60,000 bases of DNA, taken from the NCBI GenBank assembly GCA_903813345.2, contig CAIIXF020000011.1, positions 13,873,754 through 13,933,753 on the forward strand, read 5' to 3'. Source of the DNA: Owenia fusiformis (taxonomy: Eukaryota > Annelida > Polychaeta > Sabellida > Oweniidae). The notes beneath the pieces were generated by a model. It did no database searches. It was given only the letters and a program-made list of their open reading frames with translations, and had not been told where the DNA came from. The translations under genes were made by a program, and so were the position numbers. Below are positions 1 through 14,500 of this stretch, one piece after another; within the stretch, counting starts at the first letter, position 1; each line of letters opens with the position of its first letter.

Positions 1-2533
1 CTACTTCCTGGAAAAATTTCTCATAATTTCTCTGTGATTTCTTTTACCATACAACCTTTTTCATATATGTATTGGTAACTGATATAAGCCTTGTAAGACT
101 GAGAGTCCTTTCACAGATACCAGTGATAAAACCATATCATACCATCAGTTTCCTCGTAGTATCAAACCTTAAAAATGAGCAAGGGCCTACATCAATTCAA
201 TCAGGTCCCTCAATGAGTGAATGATACTGCAAGCAAACTCACAATTTGATGGGGTCTGATTTGATGCATGCATATTTCTTGATTATACACATAGTAGTAG
301 ACATTTTCTATAGAGCAATCTACATAGCTTCAATCGTAACCAAACAGATGAAGAATGAGAGAGGGGGTATTCTTATCAAATAGCCTGTATATCACAATAT
401 TCAGTTTGTAAACATATCTACTAATGTACACAGTATACAACACAGATGTACAACATTAAAGGGATAAAATACAAAGGGACAACAAAGGAAAGAAATTTTT
501 TTTTTTAAATTTATATTACTGTGGAATTGAATCTTTTATAAAGTTATTAAACATTGAAAAATATCCCAAATCAATTATTTATTCGGTACTTCAGAAGTAC
601 ATCTAATCAAAATCAATAGGAACAATCACATCTATATACTGTAGATACACTTAATTTGGCTACCCTTTTAATTTGATGGATTGGTGGATTGAAAAAATCC
701 ACCAAATTAAAAATCCGCCAATTTTCAGATCTATTTTGGAAAATCCCCAGGGAATTTGTAATTTGCAATTATTTCACTTGTGTAAGTATTCCTATTTGGA
801 TACCAAGACTTACTGTAAGTAAAACACATGAATCTGAAAAGTTCATTACCAGATCAATGATAAAACTTGAGCTCTCCGCCAAATTAAATAGCCACCAATA
901 TTTGAAATTGACCAAATCCGCCAAATTAAGTGTATCTACAGTAGGCAATTTTTAAATCAAATATTGAATATATATTTGTGACTCGAGATGGTAAAATATA
1001 AAGAAAAATAAAACATTACACTAAAAAAGAAGATTACATCCTAAATAAGATTTTTTATACATATAGAGGGTAAAATGATAATGAATCACTTCAAGATTTT
1101 CATTTTAAAATTGGACAAATTAGTCCAAACGTGGACATGAGATAAGAATTCATTTTCTTTCCCCTCAAAATGCATTCAAAATCTTATAAGCAGATTAAAA
1201 ATTATGAATTTCAATTCATGAAATAAAATTTCGATCATACAATGGCAAAATGTAAGACAATTCAGGAATCACAATTCACAATATCTACATATGAACAGAT
1301 CCTAAAGGTAAAATAGAAAAATAGAAATGCTACTAATTGTTAGCAACTAATTAAGATATGAGAGATAATTATACCTCTATCCCTTCTGCCTCCATCCAGT
1401 TCTGTGCAGAGAAAATAGAACATTAGAAAGTGCAATATATGACCTGAACAATATACGAGTACAGTAGTCTCTGATAGGGTGTGGGCATAAGCATCGCTTC
1501 AGAGATCTGGAGCCAGTTAGTTTAAATTCAAAGTGGGCTGATTTTTTCAGCATGTATGGGAGCTAACATGGCAACATGTACAGTATTAAAATGAGAAATT
1601 ACAAACATTTTTATGACACACCCTGACCTCTTAGAGGAATGGTCAATTTTTTATTTTACTCAAGTACAATATATATATACAATATATATCCTTAAGCCAG
1701 CAACAAACATTTCCCTCATCAAAACTTTATGGACTTATATTGTTCAAGTCCAATTTACTTTTAAAGTGTTACTCATGTAAGAATGAGATACTTAGAGTGT
1801 CCTAGCCTAAAATATTTAGTCAACTCAGAACATGTACATGTAGTTCTTTTTGTATCTCATTTAAATACATTACTACAATGTTAATTATAATCAATATTCT
1901 TGTATTGTATGAATGTATCTCAAATCACCAAAAAGTTGTTTTTTAAAAGTTCTAAAGCTAATTTTCTACCAGTGTCAGTGCAAGGACTTATTAATAGTGT
2001 CAAATCAAGTTTCAGAACTAATTTTAAATCATAATCCACTCTTAGACTAGACCACCACCCAAACAAACCCTTTAAAGACACAGATTTGCAAAATTGTTCA
2101 ATAGAGGTAATTTTCAGGTATTCACATAAAGTCAATGAAAAAGCCTCTTCCCCTGGTGTCAATTTCACCTAAAGTCAGGATCCATAAATCAATTGTTCTT
2201 TCTCAATTTCACCAAACATCATAAATCAATTGTCAATCATACAAAACATTTTCAAAATAGACAACCTACAAGTTGAAGATATAGACCCCAGGCCCAACCA
2301 CCAAAGGAATTATATATAGGGATTTATTCAATCTGTATGAGACAGTGCCTTATCAAATTGAAAGTTGAGAGAATTAATAAGAAAACCTAAAAATAGACAA
2401 CTAGAATCCAGATCTGTAACTTATTGGGAGAAATAGACCCCAGGCCCATTCACCGTATAAAGTCATTATATAACTCAATCTGTATGAGAGAGTGCATTAA
2501 AAGATTCAGAGTTGAGAGAATAAAACACTGTAC
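1..2533. other. dynein intron sequence, no confident exon
   Basis: AT-rich sequence downstream of dynein exon 23 (minus strand). It contains one candidate 27-nt exon (1375-1401) and a spurious 82-codon open frame at 1920-2168 that resembles no dynein segment. Two near-identical stretches near 2280-2360 and 2400-2480 (both containing 'atagaccccaggcccaa' or 'atagaccccaggcccat') form a local duplication of about 150 bp. Nothing else was recognised. Confidence 0.6.
1375..1401 (-). CDS. candidate 27-nt dynein exon 24
   Basis: On the minus strand an acceptor (CTGTGCAG type, ending at 1402) is followed by nine codons reading NWMEAEGIE and then a GTATAA donor. Its phase (0) fits exon 23, which ends in phase 0. 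The region following the IPNVVM stretch in DNAH5/8 proteins is variable linker, so similarity cannot confirm it. It is the only phase-compatible short exon I noticed between 1 and 2533; the rest of that stretch shows no coding region that I recognise. Confidence 0.3.
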
Positions 2534-5500
2534 CTTAATTTGCTGTTTCTGTTGCAGAACCTGATGTTTCCACTGTGGAATATTACAGGACATTTTCAGG
2601 ATGCACTGGACTGACTTATTGACACATCCTTGTATATCTTCAAGGGAAGGTCTCATCACGACATTAGGGATGGCAAGCACAATATCAGCCTTAAACATTG
2701 GTGGCTTGGAGTCAATGCTGTCGGTCTTGTCTGAGATGTACTTGTTGGATGTCTGAAGTCGACGCTTTATGGCATCAAGTGACAAGCGGGTCGCTAAAAA
2801 GATTTATATCACAGAAGTTGAAAAATTTAACATGATGTTTTACTAAACATATTGTAGTTATACATAAAGAAAGGTCAAGACACAACTGTAAACTGCATCA
2901 AGATATGATGATCTACCCCCAAGTAATGGTATGGGTCGAGGTAAATAAAAGAAATTTAGAAAATTTACTACTACAATCAATCATTTATTTTCACATTTAT
3001 GTACACAAATAGGTTTCAATGACTATTGAGTATTGATTGACTATGTATTAAAAAGGATGATTCAACAAGATGTTTCTTCAACAGAATATATACACCACCC
3101 TAGTAACCTCATTATGACATCACAGGCATCAAACAAACGCAAAACTTACATTTAATCAGAGCATCAGTGTTTCTCTGTGTGAAATTATTCAGGAGTGTAT
3201 AGTAGCTACATGGCTGACACTCCAGACATCTCTGCTTCTTATGTTTAGAGTCAGGGTGTATGCATGTATATCCCTCCTCTGCAGACAGATTCACCTGATC
3301 TTTCTCATCAATGTGAGACTTGAATGTATGAATGAGGTCATTCATTGCTTTCTCTACCAGTTGGCTTTGTCTGGAATAATATGAAACAGTGACATAATCC
3401 ATTTTTTATTTTTATGATCTTTTAGTTTTCCTAGGGGCTCCATTTTCCCAATTTTACAAGTTTTTCTATTTCAAAATACAAATTAGGCCAGGAATTCTTA
3501 AAAGATTTGGGTTAAAATTTTTGAAAAAGATATGACATGTGGTCATATTGCAGATTTAGGGTCATTCAGGTCCCAATCCAATCATGTCATGGACCAAAAG
3601 TAATAAATGAACTATAAGTGTCCAATGTACTAAAAGTTCACTTTGTAACACAAATGACTAAGTTGTACATACTTGGAGAGTTTCTCTGATGCAAACTCCA
3701 CAGCCTCATCTGTCATGGCTAAGAACTGTGAGACAGTCACAGGGTCTTCCTCTGGGAGTTCGCAGAGTGGGGTCAAGGACATATCCTCCAAGACAGCATC
3801 AATCCTGCACTCCAAGATGTCAGAGGTTTGTTTCACCACATTCTCAACATTTGCAATGATCTTGTAGATGTTCTTCACGTCTGAAAAAATCACATAAAAG
3901 ACTGTTGTAGATGCCTGAATTTTGGGAAAAACAATCTGAAGATTGCAGCTAGTCTCAGTCACATATGCTCTGCAGCAGCGGTGAAAATCTGCTTATCCCA
4001 ATATTTTATGCTGCATATTTCTCTCGAATTTGGTAAGCCAAGGCCACCGTATGGTTGCTGCAGATCAAATGTGACTGAGGCATAAAGAAAAATTGGAAAA
4101 ATTATAATTTTTATTTCAGACCTTAATCTTCATCAAGCAAACTGGATACTGTAGTCTAAATAGAAAGAGAGGTTCTTACATGTGTCTACATTGAGAGAGG
4201 TCCAGCTTAGAGAGGTGAGACCAGGTTTCATTGCCTCAAGGATCCTGTTCTTGTATGGGTCCATAAGGGGCATCAACAGGGGTGGCACAGTGTCCAGGAT
4301 CCTGTTATACTCCTTCAACAACTCAGTCAATCTGCATAAAAACATAATAAACATGTGAATATGAATAAATGTAAGCAATGCCATGATATGAACATATAAG
4401 TTTAATAGAGTAGTTGCTCAATTTGTATGTACAGTATATGTAATATTTTATTTAATTAATTACAATACATTAACTTACATAATCTATTTTTCAAATATGA
4501 CTGCTCAAATTGGGAGGTGTACACATTTCAACCTTTTTACATATGAATCAGGAGAAGATGGCAATGAAAAGTATTAATAAACACTTACCCTACATAAGTA
4601 GTTTTAATCTGATCCTCCTTGACACAGATTATAACTGCTGTTTCTGGAATCTCAAGGTTCAGCCTCTTAAGATGCTTGGCTTCTTGAATAAGTTCCAAGA
4701 TCTGTGGGTCAAAGTTCACAAAGATTTCCTTTGTTTCAGGGTGCTTGACAAGCAAAGAGGCATTCAGCCCACTCTTAGCAGCATCTACAGCCCTGAACCA
4801 GCCTCTATGATACAGCATCTAAACAAAACAAATCACACATATTAACAAGGCATGCAAAATGTCACCAACTGCCAATTTTTACAGATTCAGAACACCAAAC
4901 ACTGACCACTGGATGCCAAACACCAACCACAATCCACACAAAAGATGTGGTGGTGACATAACAAGTATGATGAACATTGTTTAAAAATCCAAGTTCTACT
5001 GCAGACAAGAATTAGACTTATTTGTTGCTATGACTAATATCATTGATTGTAAGCAATATAACATTTATATGTTTTACGCATGAGAGGGACTATAATTAAA
5101 AAAGCAATTTAGATCTGCATGTATCTCTGATTTTACCATGAGGTTTTAAATTTTAATCCAATTTTTAGCATGAAACATACCTCAAACTCCATCAGTACTG
5201 CAGCCATTTTGTTGTAATTACGGACTATTTTCTTGGCTTCACTGCTCTGTAATATAAGAATACAAAAATATGATATAAATAATCAAAATAAACAAAAATG
5301 AAATTGACACATTTGAAATTACTCAATGGTTGTACAGCTCTTTTTTATACGGGTTTGAATTGATTAAACCTGTTTCCTTTTTATATTCAAATGAAAGTCA
5401 CATATAAAATGCCCAAAAAATCATTAATCTATTGAAATAACTAATGGCATCAAGATACCCTACTTTTATATTACATGTACATGTATGTTGATTCTGAATA

Positions 5501-8500
5501 TGAAAATATAACTCTATCATGGTGGACTGAAACAAATATAAGTAAAGACCTACTCTCAAGAATTCACTTTTCTTTTTGAAGATTTTCATTGGTGACTCTA
5601 TACGCCTGTACAGCTGACGTGCCCATGCTATTTTTCCCGCAACTGGTGGCAGATTTCTGGCAATAGGGGGCTCTGACTTACTCTTCTGGTAGATCTTACG
5701 GACAGCCTCAAGGTCTTTACCGTAATCATGAAGAATTTTGTTGTACTTTTCACTCAGATCAAGCTGTGCTCCAATCTTCTCGAATTTCTCCAATAGCTGC
5801 AGAGCTTTGTCAATCTGGAAAATGTATAATAGACTGTTTGACATATATCACTCAATGGCACAGGACATACAGAATATGTTGGAAATAAGCATAATAGGGA
5901 AGAACCAGGGATAAAGAAAATTAGAATATATAGCATACATACATACAGAATATTACATACAGAAAATAGTGTAGAAATTACACAAAATAAAGTATCTAAA
6001 ACATGAAACTGACATCAAAACATTAATGATGTACACTGTTCATAACATTAAAGCCACTTACCGATAATGATTTTTCGAACCACATGTCTACGAAGCTTTG
6101 TATCTGGTTTTGTAGGCCTTTGATCTGGTTCTTGAACTCCAGGTAGTCATTATCAAACTGTAATAAAGTATATCATATTTTGATAAAATATCTACAACTG
6201 ATACTGATCATAAACAAAAATTCATCAATTGGTGAAGAAATATGATAACAATGTACAAATACTTTGAAAGTCCGAAACTATTGAATTTTAGGAGATCAAA
6301 TACAATAATTCATTTACACATTACGAATTTTGACAATTTTAATCTTAAAATCCTTGTGATATAATATATACTCACATCTCCCTTGCGATGATCCAGAATA
6401 TCATAGCTCTTCTTCTTGGTTGCATCCACAATGGTCTTGAAGCGTACAGCAATAGTTTCAATCCCTTCAATACGCACCTCTCCTAGGCCAGAGAAATGTT
6501 CCATTGTGTTCACCATATCAGAGATCTTCTCCAGACGCTGACAGAATGTGTCAAACTTTCCAAAGATGTAGTTCTCACTGTAATTATATAAGAATAGCCC
6601 TGAATACAAATGATGTCACTATATAGTACTATCATGTCAAAATTTAAAAACTGTTCAGATTTCGATTACCAGAAAGATACCACACCAGTAGCTTGACATT
6701 CTACATAAAATATCTAAATTTTAACTTCTTTACAAGATCAAGAAAACAATTATTTTTGACAACTTTAAAAATCTTTTGTCAATGAGAAACATCTACCAAT
6801 TGAATATTTCACTTTTCTGATATTGAATAAATACAACATGTACAGCTGTATGTATGTGCTGCAATCTAATAACTTCAGTGTATAAGGATAATCTTACCTG
6901 AACTCAAACTGGCGTTCTTTAGGGGTGTCCTGAAGTTTCTGTTTGGTTTTCTGGAAACATTTCTGGTACGCCTCATTTAATGTACTGCATTCCTGGAGTC
7001 TCCTTAACAGTTCACTCCTGAAGGAGAAAAGTAACATAATCAAAACAAAATTAAATTTGAAAATATAATCCTAAAGGAGACATATTACAAACTGAAATCA
7101 ATAATTTGAACTACCTAGAATGTTTTTTTTCTAAACCCAGAATGCCAACAGATGATTGACAGACAATGAAAGTAGATGTTTGCATTTCTGTCAAATTATG
7201 AAAAATTATTAGTAAAACACTGCTAAAATTTTAATTGAAAAATGTTTTACTTCATAATTTCTGATCCACTGATTCACTGAACAAAGCATAAAAACAGTAA
7301 ATATACTTTTAAACTGTGATTCAATATCAAATAAGGTGTACTGTCTTATTTTTGTATTGAAAGTCTAAAACCATCAAAACTATTTTACCTTGGGTGTTCC
7401 CAAATTTTGGTGACACCTTGCAAGATGTAGGCTTTGCATGTAGTGATCATCTGATTGGTCACTTTAACAAAGAGTGATGTCATGCGCTCCGATGTGTTGT
7501 AATACTGTGAAATACTGTAGATCATCCTGATGGCATTCATCAAGCTTGGGATGTGCTCGATCATGGTGGACTGAAAAAAAAAATTTCATTTATTTATTTG
7601 TCCGATCACTTAATTTCACTGAGTCTAAGGTTGATTAAGAGTCTAAGATATTAGTGTATAAACAAATATGGTGGTTGTATTGACACAACCTCATTAAAGC
7701 TTATTGAACTCTTGTCATAAAAATAATGAAGGGCATGGACATTGTGAAATATTCCCTATGAGCTTTCTTTGTTTGATTAATTACTATCATGAACAACTAG
7801 CTATTATTACACTAATGTTCTTGATGTGATCTATTATATTGGCAATGGGCAAAACTAGCAAATAAGCAATATTATTTATAAACACCACACTTACAGGGTT
7901 ACATTTGACTAGAGGTCCAAAGAACTTATCCAGTGTGTAAAGATATTTCACATTGTCCTTAGCTTCATTTGCAGCATCAGTGATGCGACTGTCCAACTCC
8001 CTCCACTTTATGAGAGTCTTTGACTTTGCTGCGTGAAGAATTCCTACAACTACTTTACATCTAGGGGTCTTAATCTGGTCAAGTAAACTGCAAAATGAAT
8101 ACATAATGTGTCATTGTTTTCGAACAAAAATATTTCATGATGTACATTTCACATGAACAATAAATACTCCATGTATATCTTTTATATTAAAGTTCATCTC
8201 TGTTACCAACGAGATGGTTTTTGCATAATTTAAAGCTTTATTATGACACCATAATATACAAAAAAATAATCTCAAGTACTGACAAGTGCTGCATATAATT
8301 CTTTAAAAATAAGTCAGGGTAATGAAATGGAAGAATCCATTCAAAAGCTGCACTCTAAGCATGGTTACAAGCGGGTCGAGCTTAGGTCTTGAGAGTAGCT
8401 GGTCAAAATTGCATTACGAACCAGTTGCCATGTTATTTTCCTACACCTACTGAAAAATCGACCAGTCTGTATCAAAAGTAACATAGCAAATGACCAGTGG

Positions 8501-11500
8501 ACCGGCCACAAGCTCAAGCCCTTTGTTACATGATTCTTTTACTTACTTATTGAACTTTGCCATTCTGTTTTTCCAGTAGGCTAGCTCGGCAGTTGGTCCA
8601 ATGTCGTCAGCTTCACGTCTCATCTGCTCACTTTCGGCCAAAACCTGTAATGCATTAACCAGAATAAAGTGAACAGGATCATAACCAGCAAGGCATTAAC
8701 ATGCAAAATGTCTGAACTACCTGTCATTTATTACAAATGCTTACTGCCAAACACCAAACACCGAACACCATCAACAAAAACAAGACTAACAATACATGTA
8801 TATCACCACTTCTAGTGGTCACATAAAAACCTAAATTCTGAAGAAAATAAAAATGCACATACTTAAAATTATGCGCTTTCATGGGTTATACATTTTTCAA
8901 ATCCTGCTTACCTGTTCGATCTGTTTTGACCAGGTAGTCAAGGTAGCTTCCAGTTTCTCAAGAACGTCAGGGTTATTGGCTGCAATAGAAAAAACATGAA
9001 ATCTATATTTATGTTTCGGGAACATGTGGAGAAGTGTGATTTATCAATGATAAATGCAAGGAGCTCACATGTTTGACTGGGAGAACAAGTGTTAATGATC
9101 AAACACCAGAGGACACGCACAACATACTGTATGCAAATGAATACCATAAATCCATCAAATATAAGGTATTAGCGTATAAGTAACTTTTACCAAATTCTTA
9201 CACTGAATTGGTTGCATTAGAGTCAGACACGTTCATCAGGAGATATATAATTATAATTTATCAGTTTAATTTACCATATTGGATTTGCCCTGTGTTGCAT
9301 GCAGCGCATTCTAGCCGCCATGTAAAGAATTAATGCCCCAGGGATATAGCAACTAACAAAAAATATATTTTTGCAAACTTACACCAAGTTTGGTAGTCAG
9401 CTGGGGTACATCCACTAAGCATGTCTCCCACCTCATTCTCAGTTAGTCTGATATGTCCCTCCATGTTGCCTTTAGCTCCCACTAGAGTGGCAACAAACTT
9501 CTCCAATTGGTCCACAAAGTCTACCACTTGATTCTTGTTACCGTCATTAAGGGATCCCCAGTCCTAAATGAGAGACTCAAACATGTATAGAACTTGAAAT
9601 GACACCTCATAGCCCATTATGAAATTGGCAATAATTCTCAGTTATGTTATATGTTTTATCTATATACAAATCCACATAAGGAGAATGCACACATGAATGA
9701 GTGACACCTTGTAAGTATGTTTTCCCACTATACTAAACTTATGTATTTTAAGTTGCTATAATTTCCAACTTCACTGTACTTGCTTTAATAAACATGGGAT
9801 GGACTTACCTCTTGTGATTTAAGAGCTGGGACCCACATTCTACTCAGGAGTTTTTCAATCCCATCAAGAATGTGACCTCCATTTGAATCTAGCAGACCAA
9901 AATTGATTTCTTGAGCAATATTCTGAAAGAGACCGTAATAAAATAACATGAAATTAAGCAAAACACAGCATGAAGTATTTTCCTGGAGTGTTTTTTCTTG
10001 TGTCAAGTCATTTTCCCAATTGATGTCTTAAAATGGTGGATATGATCAAAATTTGAGTTTTTTCATCAAATCATTGATTGATGTCACAAATTGATCACAA
10101 TTGATGTCTTAAAATGGTGGATATGATCAAAATATTAATTTTTTTCATCAAATCAATTTTTTGCTCTTAATTCATTTCATAAATGAACACTTTTCAAAAG
10201 TTTAACAAACATCTAAATTTTAACAAAAAAATTAATAAGCTAATCAAAAAATGCAATAAAGTTATTGATACAAATGACATGTACATCCATTGCACTAAAC
10301 AATATGATAACATGTAGAATTTGGTGTTAAAAAGATGAGACTTACATTTAGGGTAATAGCCTTCTCTGGGCTAGTACGTAGGAAGAAGATGCATATTCCT
10401 TTAAAAGCCTCATCTAGTCCTGTAGTAACAAACAGCCGTTTGTTCGCTTCCTTGTTCGCCACTGCATTGACAGTGTTTGGCACTGACATCTCTCTGAAGT
10501 GGACTGATTCCTTCTGAAAATTCAAAATCATATATTAATTAAGTCATTTCATAGGTTGCTTGTATAGTGAGTTTTACTATGTGCATTGAAATATTTTACA
10601 CCTGTTTTTTTTTTCAAAACACCATTTGACTTTTACTATGTGTCTTCTTGAAGTGAATACAAAATCCAAGAAATTGGGCTAGAAGAGCATTAGGATTTTA
10701 ACTATTTGCATTCATTTTACAAAATCAATCGTACATTTTGTCTCAAAAACGATTACATATTCTTCAAGCCCCAAATAAGTTTGGAAAGGATTAACTTTTT
10801 ATGGAGGGGTGTACATGTTGAATGACTCACCAATGGGTCAGCCTGGTAGTAGAAGAGTAACTTCTTAGAGCCATTGGCTTCAAGGAAATCATCAATCAAT
10901 TCATACTGCAATGTAAAAAGGCAAATGTATATGACAAACTACACACATTTGTACATGTATCTATTAAAATACTCTTATCCATTAATAGGGCCATATATTA
11001 TAAAATAGGAACAAATGCAATTATAAATGTAACAAATCACAAATAATAGTCATTTTTAAAAAACAAAGTCAACCATAGGTATGTGTGAATGTTGCAGTAA
11101 TCTAATTATTGCAATCAAACTTGAAAACACCTCGTACCTTTTCATCTCCAAGAACAAAGTCCTCGACTTGGGTCAGTTCAATACCTATACTGTCTGCAAT
11201 CTGAAAATATACAAAAACGAATACATGTAGATGCAGGATTACATGACATATAGATCTACTGGACTCTCTCTATTGATAAAGTTTTGTGAAGTGCAAGTGT
11301 TTATTGGATATCAAGTTGATCAAAGATGAGTATCGGGTCATCAGTTAGGTTGAGTTTTGGATCAATCAATTGAAAAGTTCATCATTCAATTAGTAAACCA
11401 AGGTTGGCTTCCATCTTAGTTGATCCTATTGGCCTCACATGACCTGACCTTCAATGTGCTATTTACGTAATAGTTGTCTCTTCCATACTTTTAACATGCA

Positions 11501-14500
11501 CTTGGTTTGCACAATTCATATACATGTATGAGGGTTTATCCTTTGGTATACAAATAATCCATATTTCTTACCTTTTGGAACAGGAAAATGTGCCTCCCAT
11601 CCATCTGTAAAACATTAAGAATTATATATATACAGGGTGGGCCAAAAAAAACCAATACCCAACTTTAAATCAGACTGAAAATAGCTATGTTCAATATGAT
11701 ACACTGATTTATATATCATTTTAAAGGTTATCCAATTTCGAACAATTTGGTATATAACACTATGTCATGAAATCCATATTAAAGTTTTATTATGCTTGTT
11801 TGGGAGGCCGGGTCAGTATTTAAGGTATCCAGATTTTAGGGAGAAAATAGTAAATCTGCGGAATAATGTTAATTTTTTATTCATAGAATATCATTTTGTT
11901 AGGTGAATAAATGCTTGTATATTTGCATATTGTGTGACTAAACTTATTGTTTATGAATTTTAGTGTTGTTTATTATCAATAAGTACTCAAAGGGATCTGT
12001 TAAAAGACAATAAACGTATATGTGACGAGGATTTTATTTTCCAACAAGACATTGCCCCGTACCATAGATCTCAAGAGACATTGGCATTCCTTTGCAAACA
12101 AGGTGTCAATTTGATTGATCTCATTGCTTGGCCACCCAACAGCCCCGATGCTACATGTAATTTGTTTGATTACGATACATGGAGCCATCTCGAGGAAATG
12201 GTACAATCAAAAGCATCCAATAAACAGCTTTGATGTGCTGAAACAGAATCCTAAAGTGCTGAAATGAATTGCAACAGAAATCTCTCAATAATGTTATTGA
12301 TAGATTGCGCTACCACTTGAAGCTTATTGTTGATGCATAGGGGAGGGGGTGGGGGTATATTGAGCAATTGTGAAAATTGTTTAAATAAATAAAGTGTAAA
12401 ATGTTATTAAACAACACTGAAATTCATAAACAATAAATTTAGTCAAACAATGATGAAAATATCAGTATCCAAGCATGTATTCACCTAACAAAAGAATAAT
12501 ATTCTATAAATAAAAAATTAACATAATTCCGCAGATTTACTATTTTCTCCCTTAAATCTGGAGACCTTAAATAGCGACCCGGCCTCCCAAATAAGTAAAA
12601 TAAAACTTTACTATTGATTTCATGACATAGTGTTATATACCAAATTGTTTGAAATTGTATAACCCTTAAAATGGTATGTAAGTCAATGTACCATATTGAA
12701 TGTAACTATTTTTATCCTGATTTGAAGTTGGGTATTGGTTTTTTTTGGCCCACCCTGTAGATATAGTTTTTAAAAATATTGCGAACCATTGTAAAGCTGA
12801 ACATACTGCTCTTTGAACTAAATTATAACGCATCCCATGACTTAGTTTACTTTATTTCATTGCATAATATTTTTCACTGAACACACTCCACTTTATTTAT
12901 ATTCATCAGTAATATTTACATTTCATTATTTTCAAATTAATAATATGTAAAAGTTTCAATCATGCTCATTTTATATATATTTTAAATTATGTTAAACTTC
13001 AAACATACCGCTGATCGACGATCATCTCTTGTCGCCTTTGCCTGCTTTGCCATTGCTTGAACAGCCTCCCCTGTAAGGACAACTTTCTTCCCGACAGCCT
13101 GGAATTTCCATGACATCTTAAAATTTTATTTCAAGTCACCTGGTTCTTGTTTGTTGAAGCAATTACCAATTTTAGAATAAAGTTGACAGGCCATCTTATT
13201 TTGCCTTTAATTTGAGCCAATCCATTTTTATTTCTTAAGCAAAGTCTGTTTTGACATCCTTGTTTTTTTGTTATGGTAACCAATTTAAGGTTTGAACTGC
13301 CAGCACCTTGAGGAACCATTAAGTTGAAATTAATACTGTCTAAATGATACATGTTTCCATGAACCTGAAAACCCTTATAAGCTCCATGTGTTTCTGACGT
13401 AATAAAATTTCTGTCTAAATTAAACTTTCTGACTTGAAGTCTAGACAGGCGAGGCCACGAAGGTATGCCTATTTATACCCTACCTTAAGTTAAACTATGG
13501 GATGCCACTGGATTAATTCATTGATTTATGGTAAATAAAAAGTGTGGGTTGCATGACTTTATATCTTATCTTATAGGCAATCAATAATAAATTGATCTCT
13601 ATCTCAAAAATGGGATGTAACAATTAAAACATAATGCATACCAGATATGCTTATCAAAAAATAAGATTTAATGACATGTCTCATATCCAACATGCGGGTA
13701 AAAAGAATTATCTCTTACACAAAGAGTGTAGATGAATCTCTCTTTTAGAGATTCAAACTCAAACTATTGGAGAGGGTATACAGGTTCTATAACATACTAA
13801 TCTTCAACAATTACTCAGATGTGAGTAGGCAGTAACCAGTTTCGCCACTAGGTGGCTAATTCGGGGGAAATAACATAGCAGGGTATTACAAAGTTCCCTT
13901 AAACTTGAAAATTCATCAGTTTTAGCAGTTCACTTTTCATATTACCCTTGTGTATCTGATAGTTATGCAAATTAAAATATGTCCAGTAAAAGAAAATATT
14001 ATCTGTCCAACACAAGAATTTTCCCGAACAAGAAGTCACATTTTTAAAGAAATTTTAATTTTCAAGGCATGATAAACTCTTTTAAAAGCCACATTTCTAG
14101 TTGTAATTTTACACATAGTCTGACTGAATTTTGAATTTTTTAAAAAATCAAGATTATTTCTACTCGCATCTAGTCTATTAGATCTTAAGAAAAATTATCT
14201 AATTTTCAGGGATAGTGTAGTTGTAGGCCAAGGGTAATATCCACAAGGTCATTGACATAACTTTGACCATGGCATTTACTTTACAATCCATCAATTCTCA
14301 TTAATTTTTCATTCTAATCTTTCTCCTAATCCCCTATGGCATTCCATTGTGTTATTGACAATCATTGTTAAATGCTGCATGAAATTAACAGAACGTAAAT
14401 CTTATTTGGTATGAAATAAACAATTTAAAGAATAAATACTTTTAACTTTTAAACATTAATAGGAACAATTTATTCAACTGTATGAGTCATCAGTATTCAT

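Noticed and set aside
1920-2168. 82-codon minus frame as a dynein exon
   Set aside because: Its sequence does not resemble the linker region expected after exon 23, and it lacks acceptor and donor sites in the right phase.
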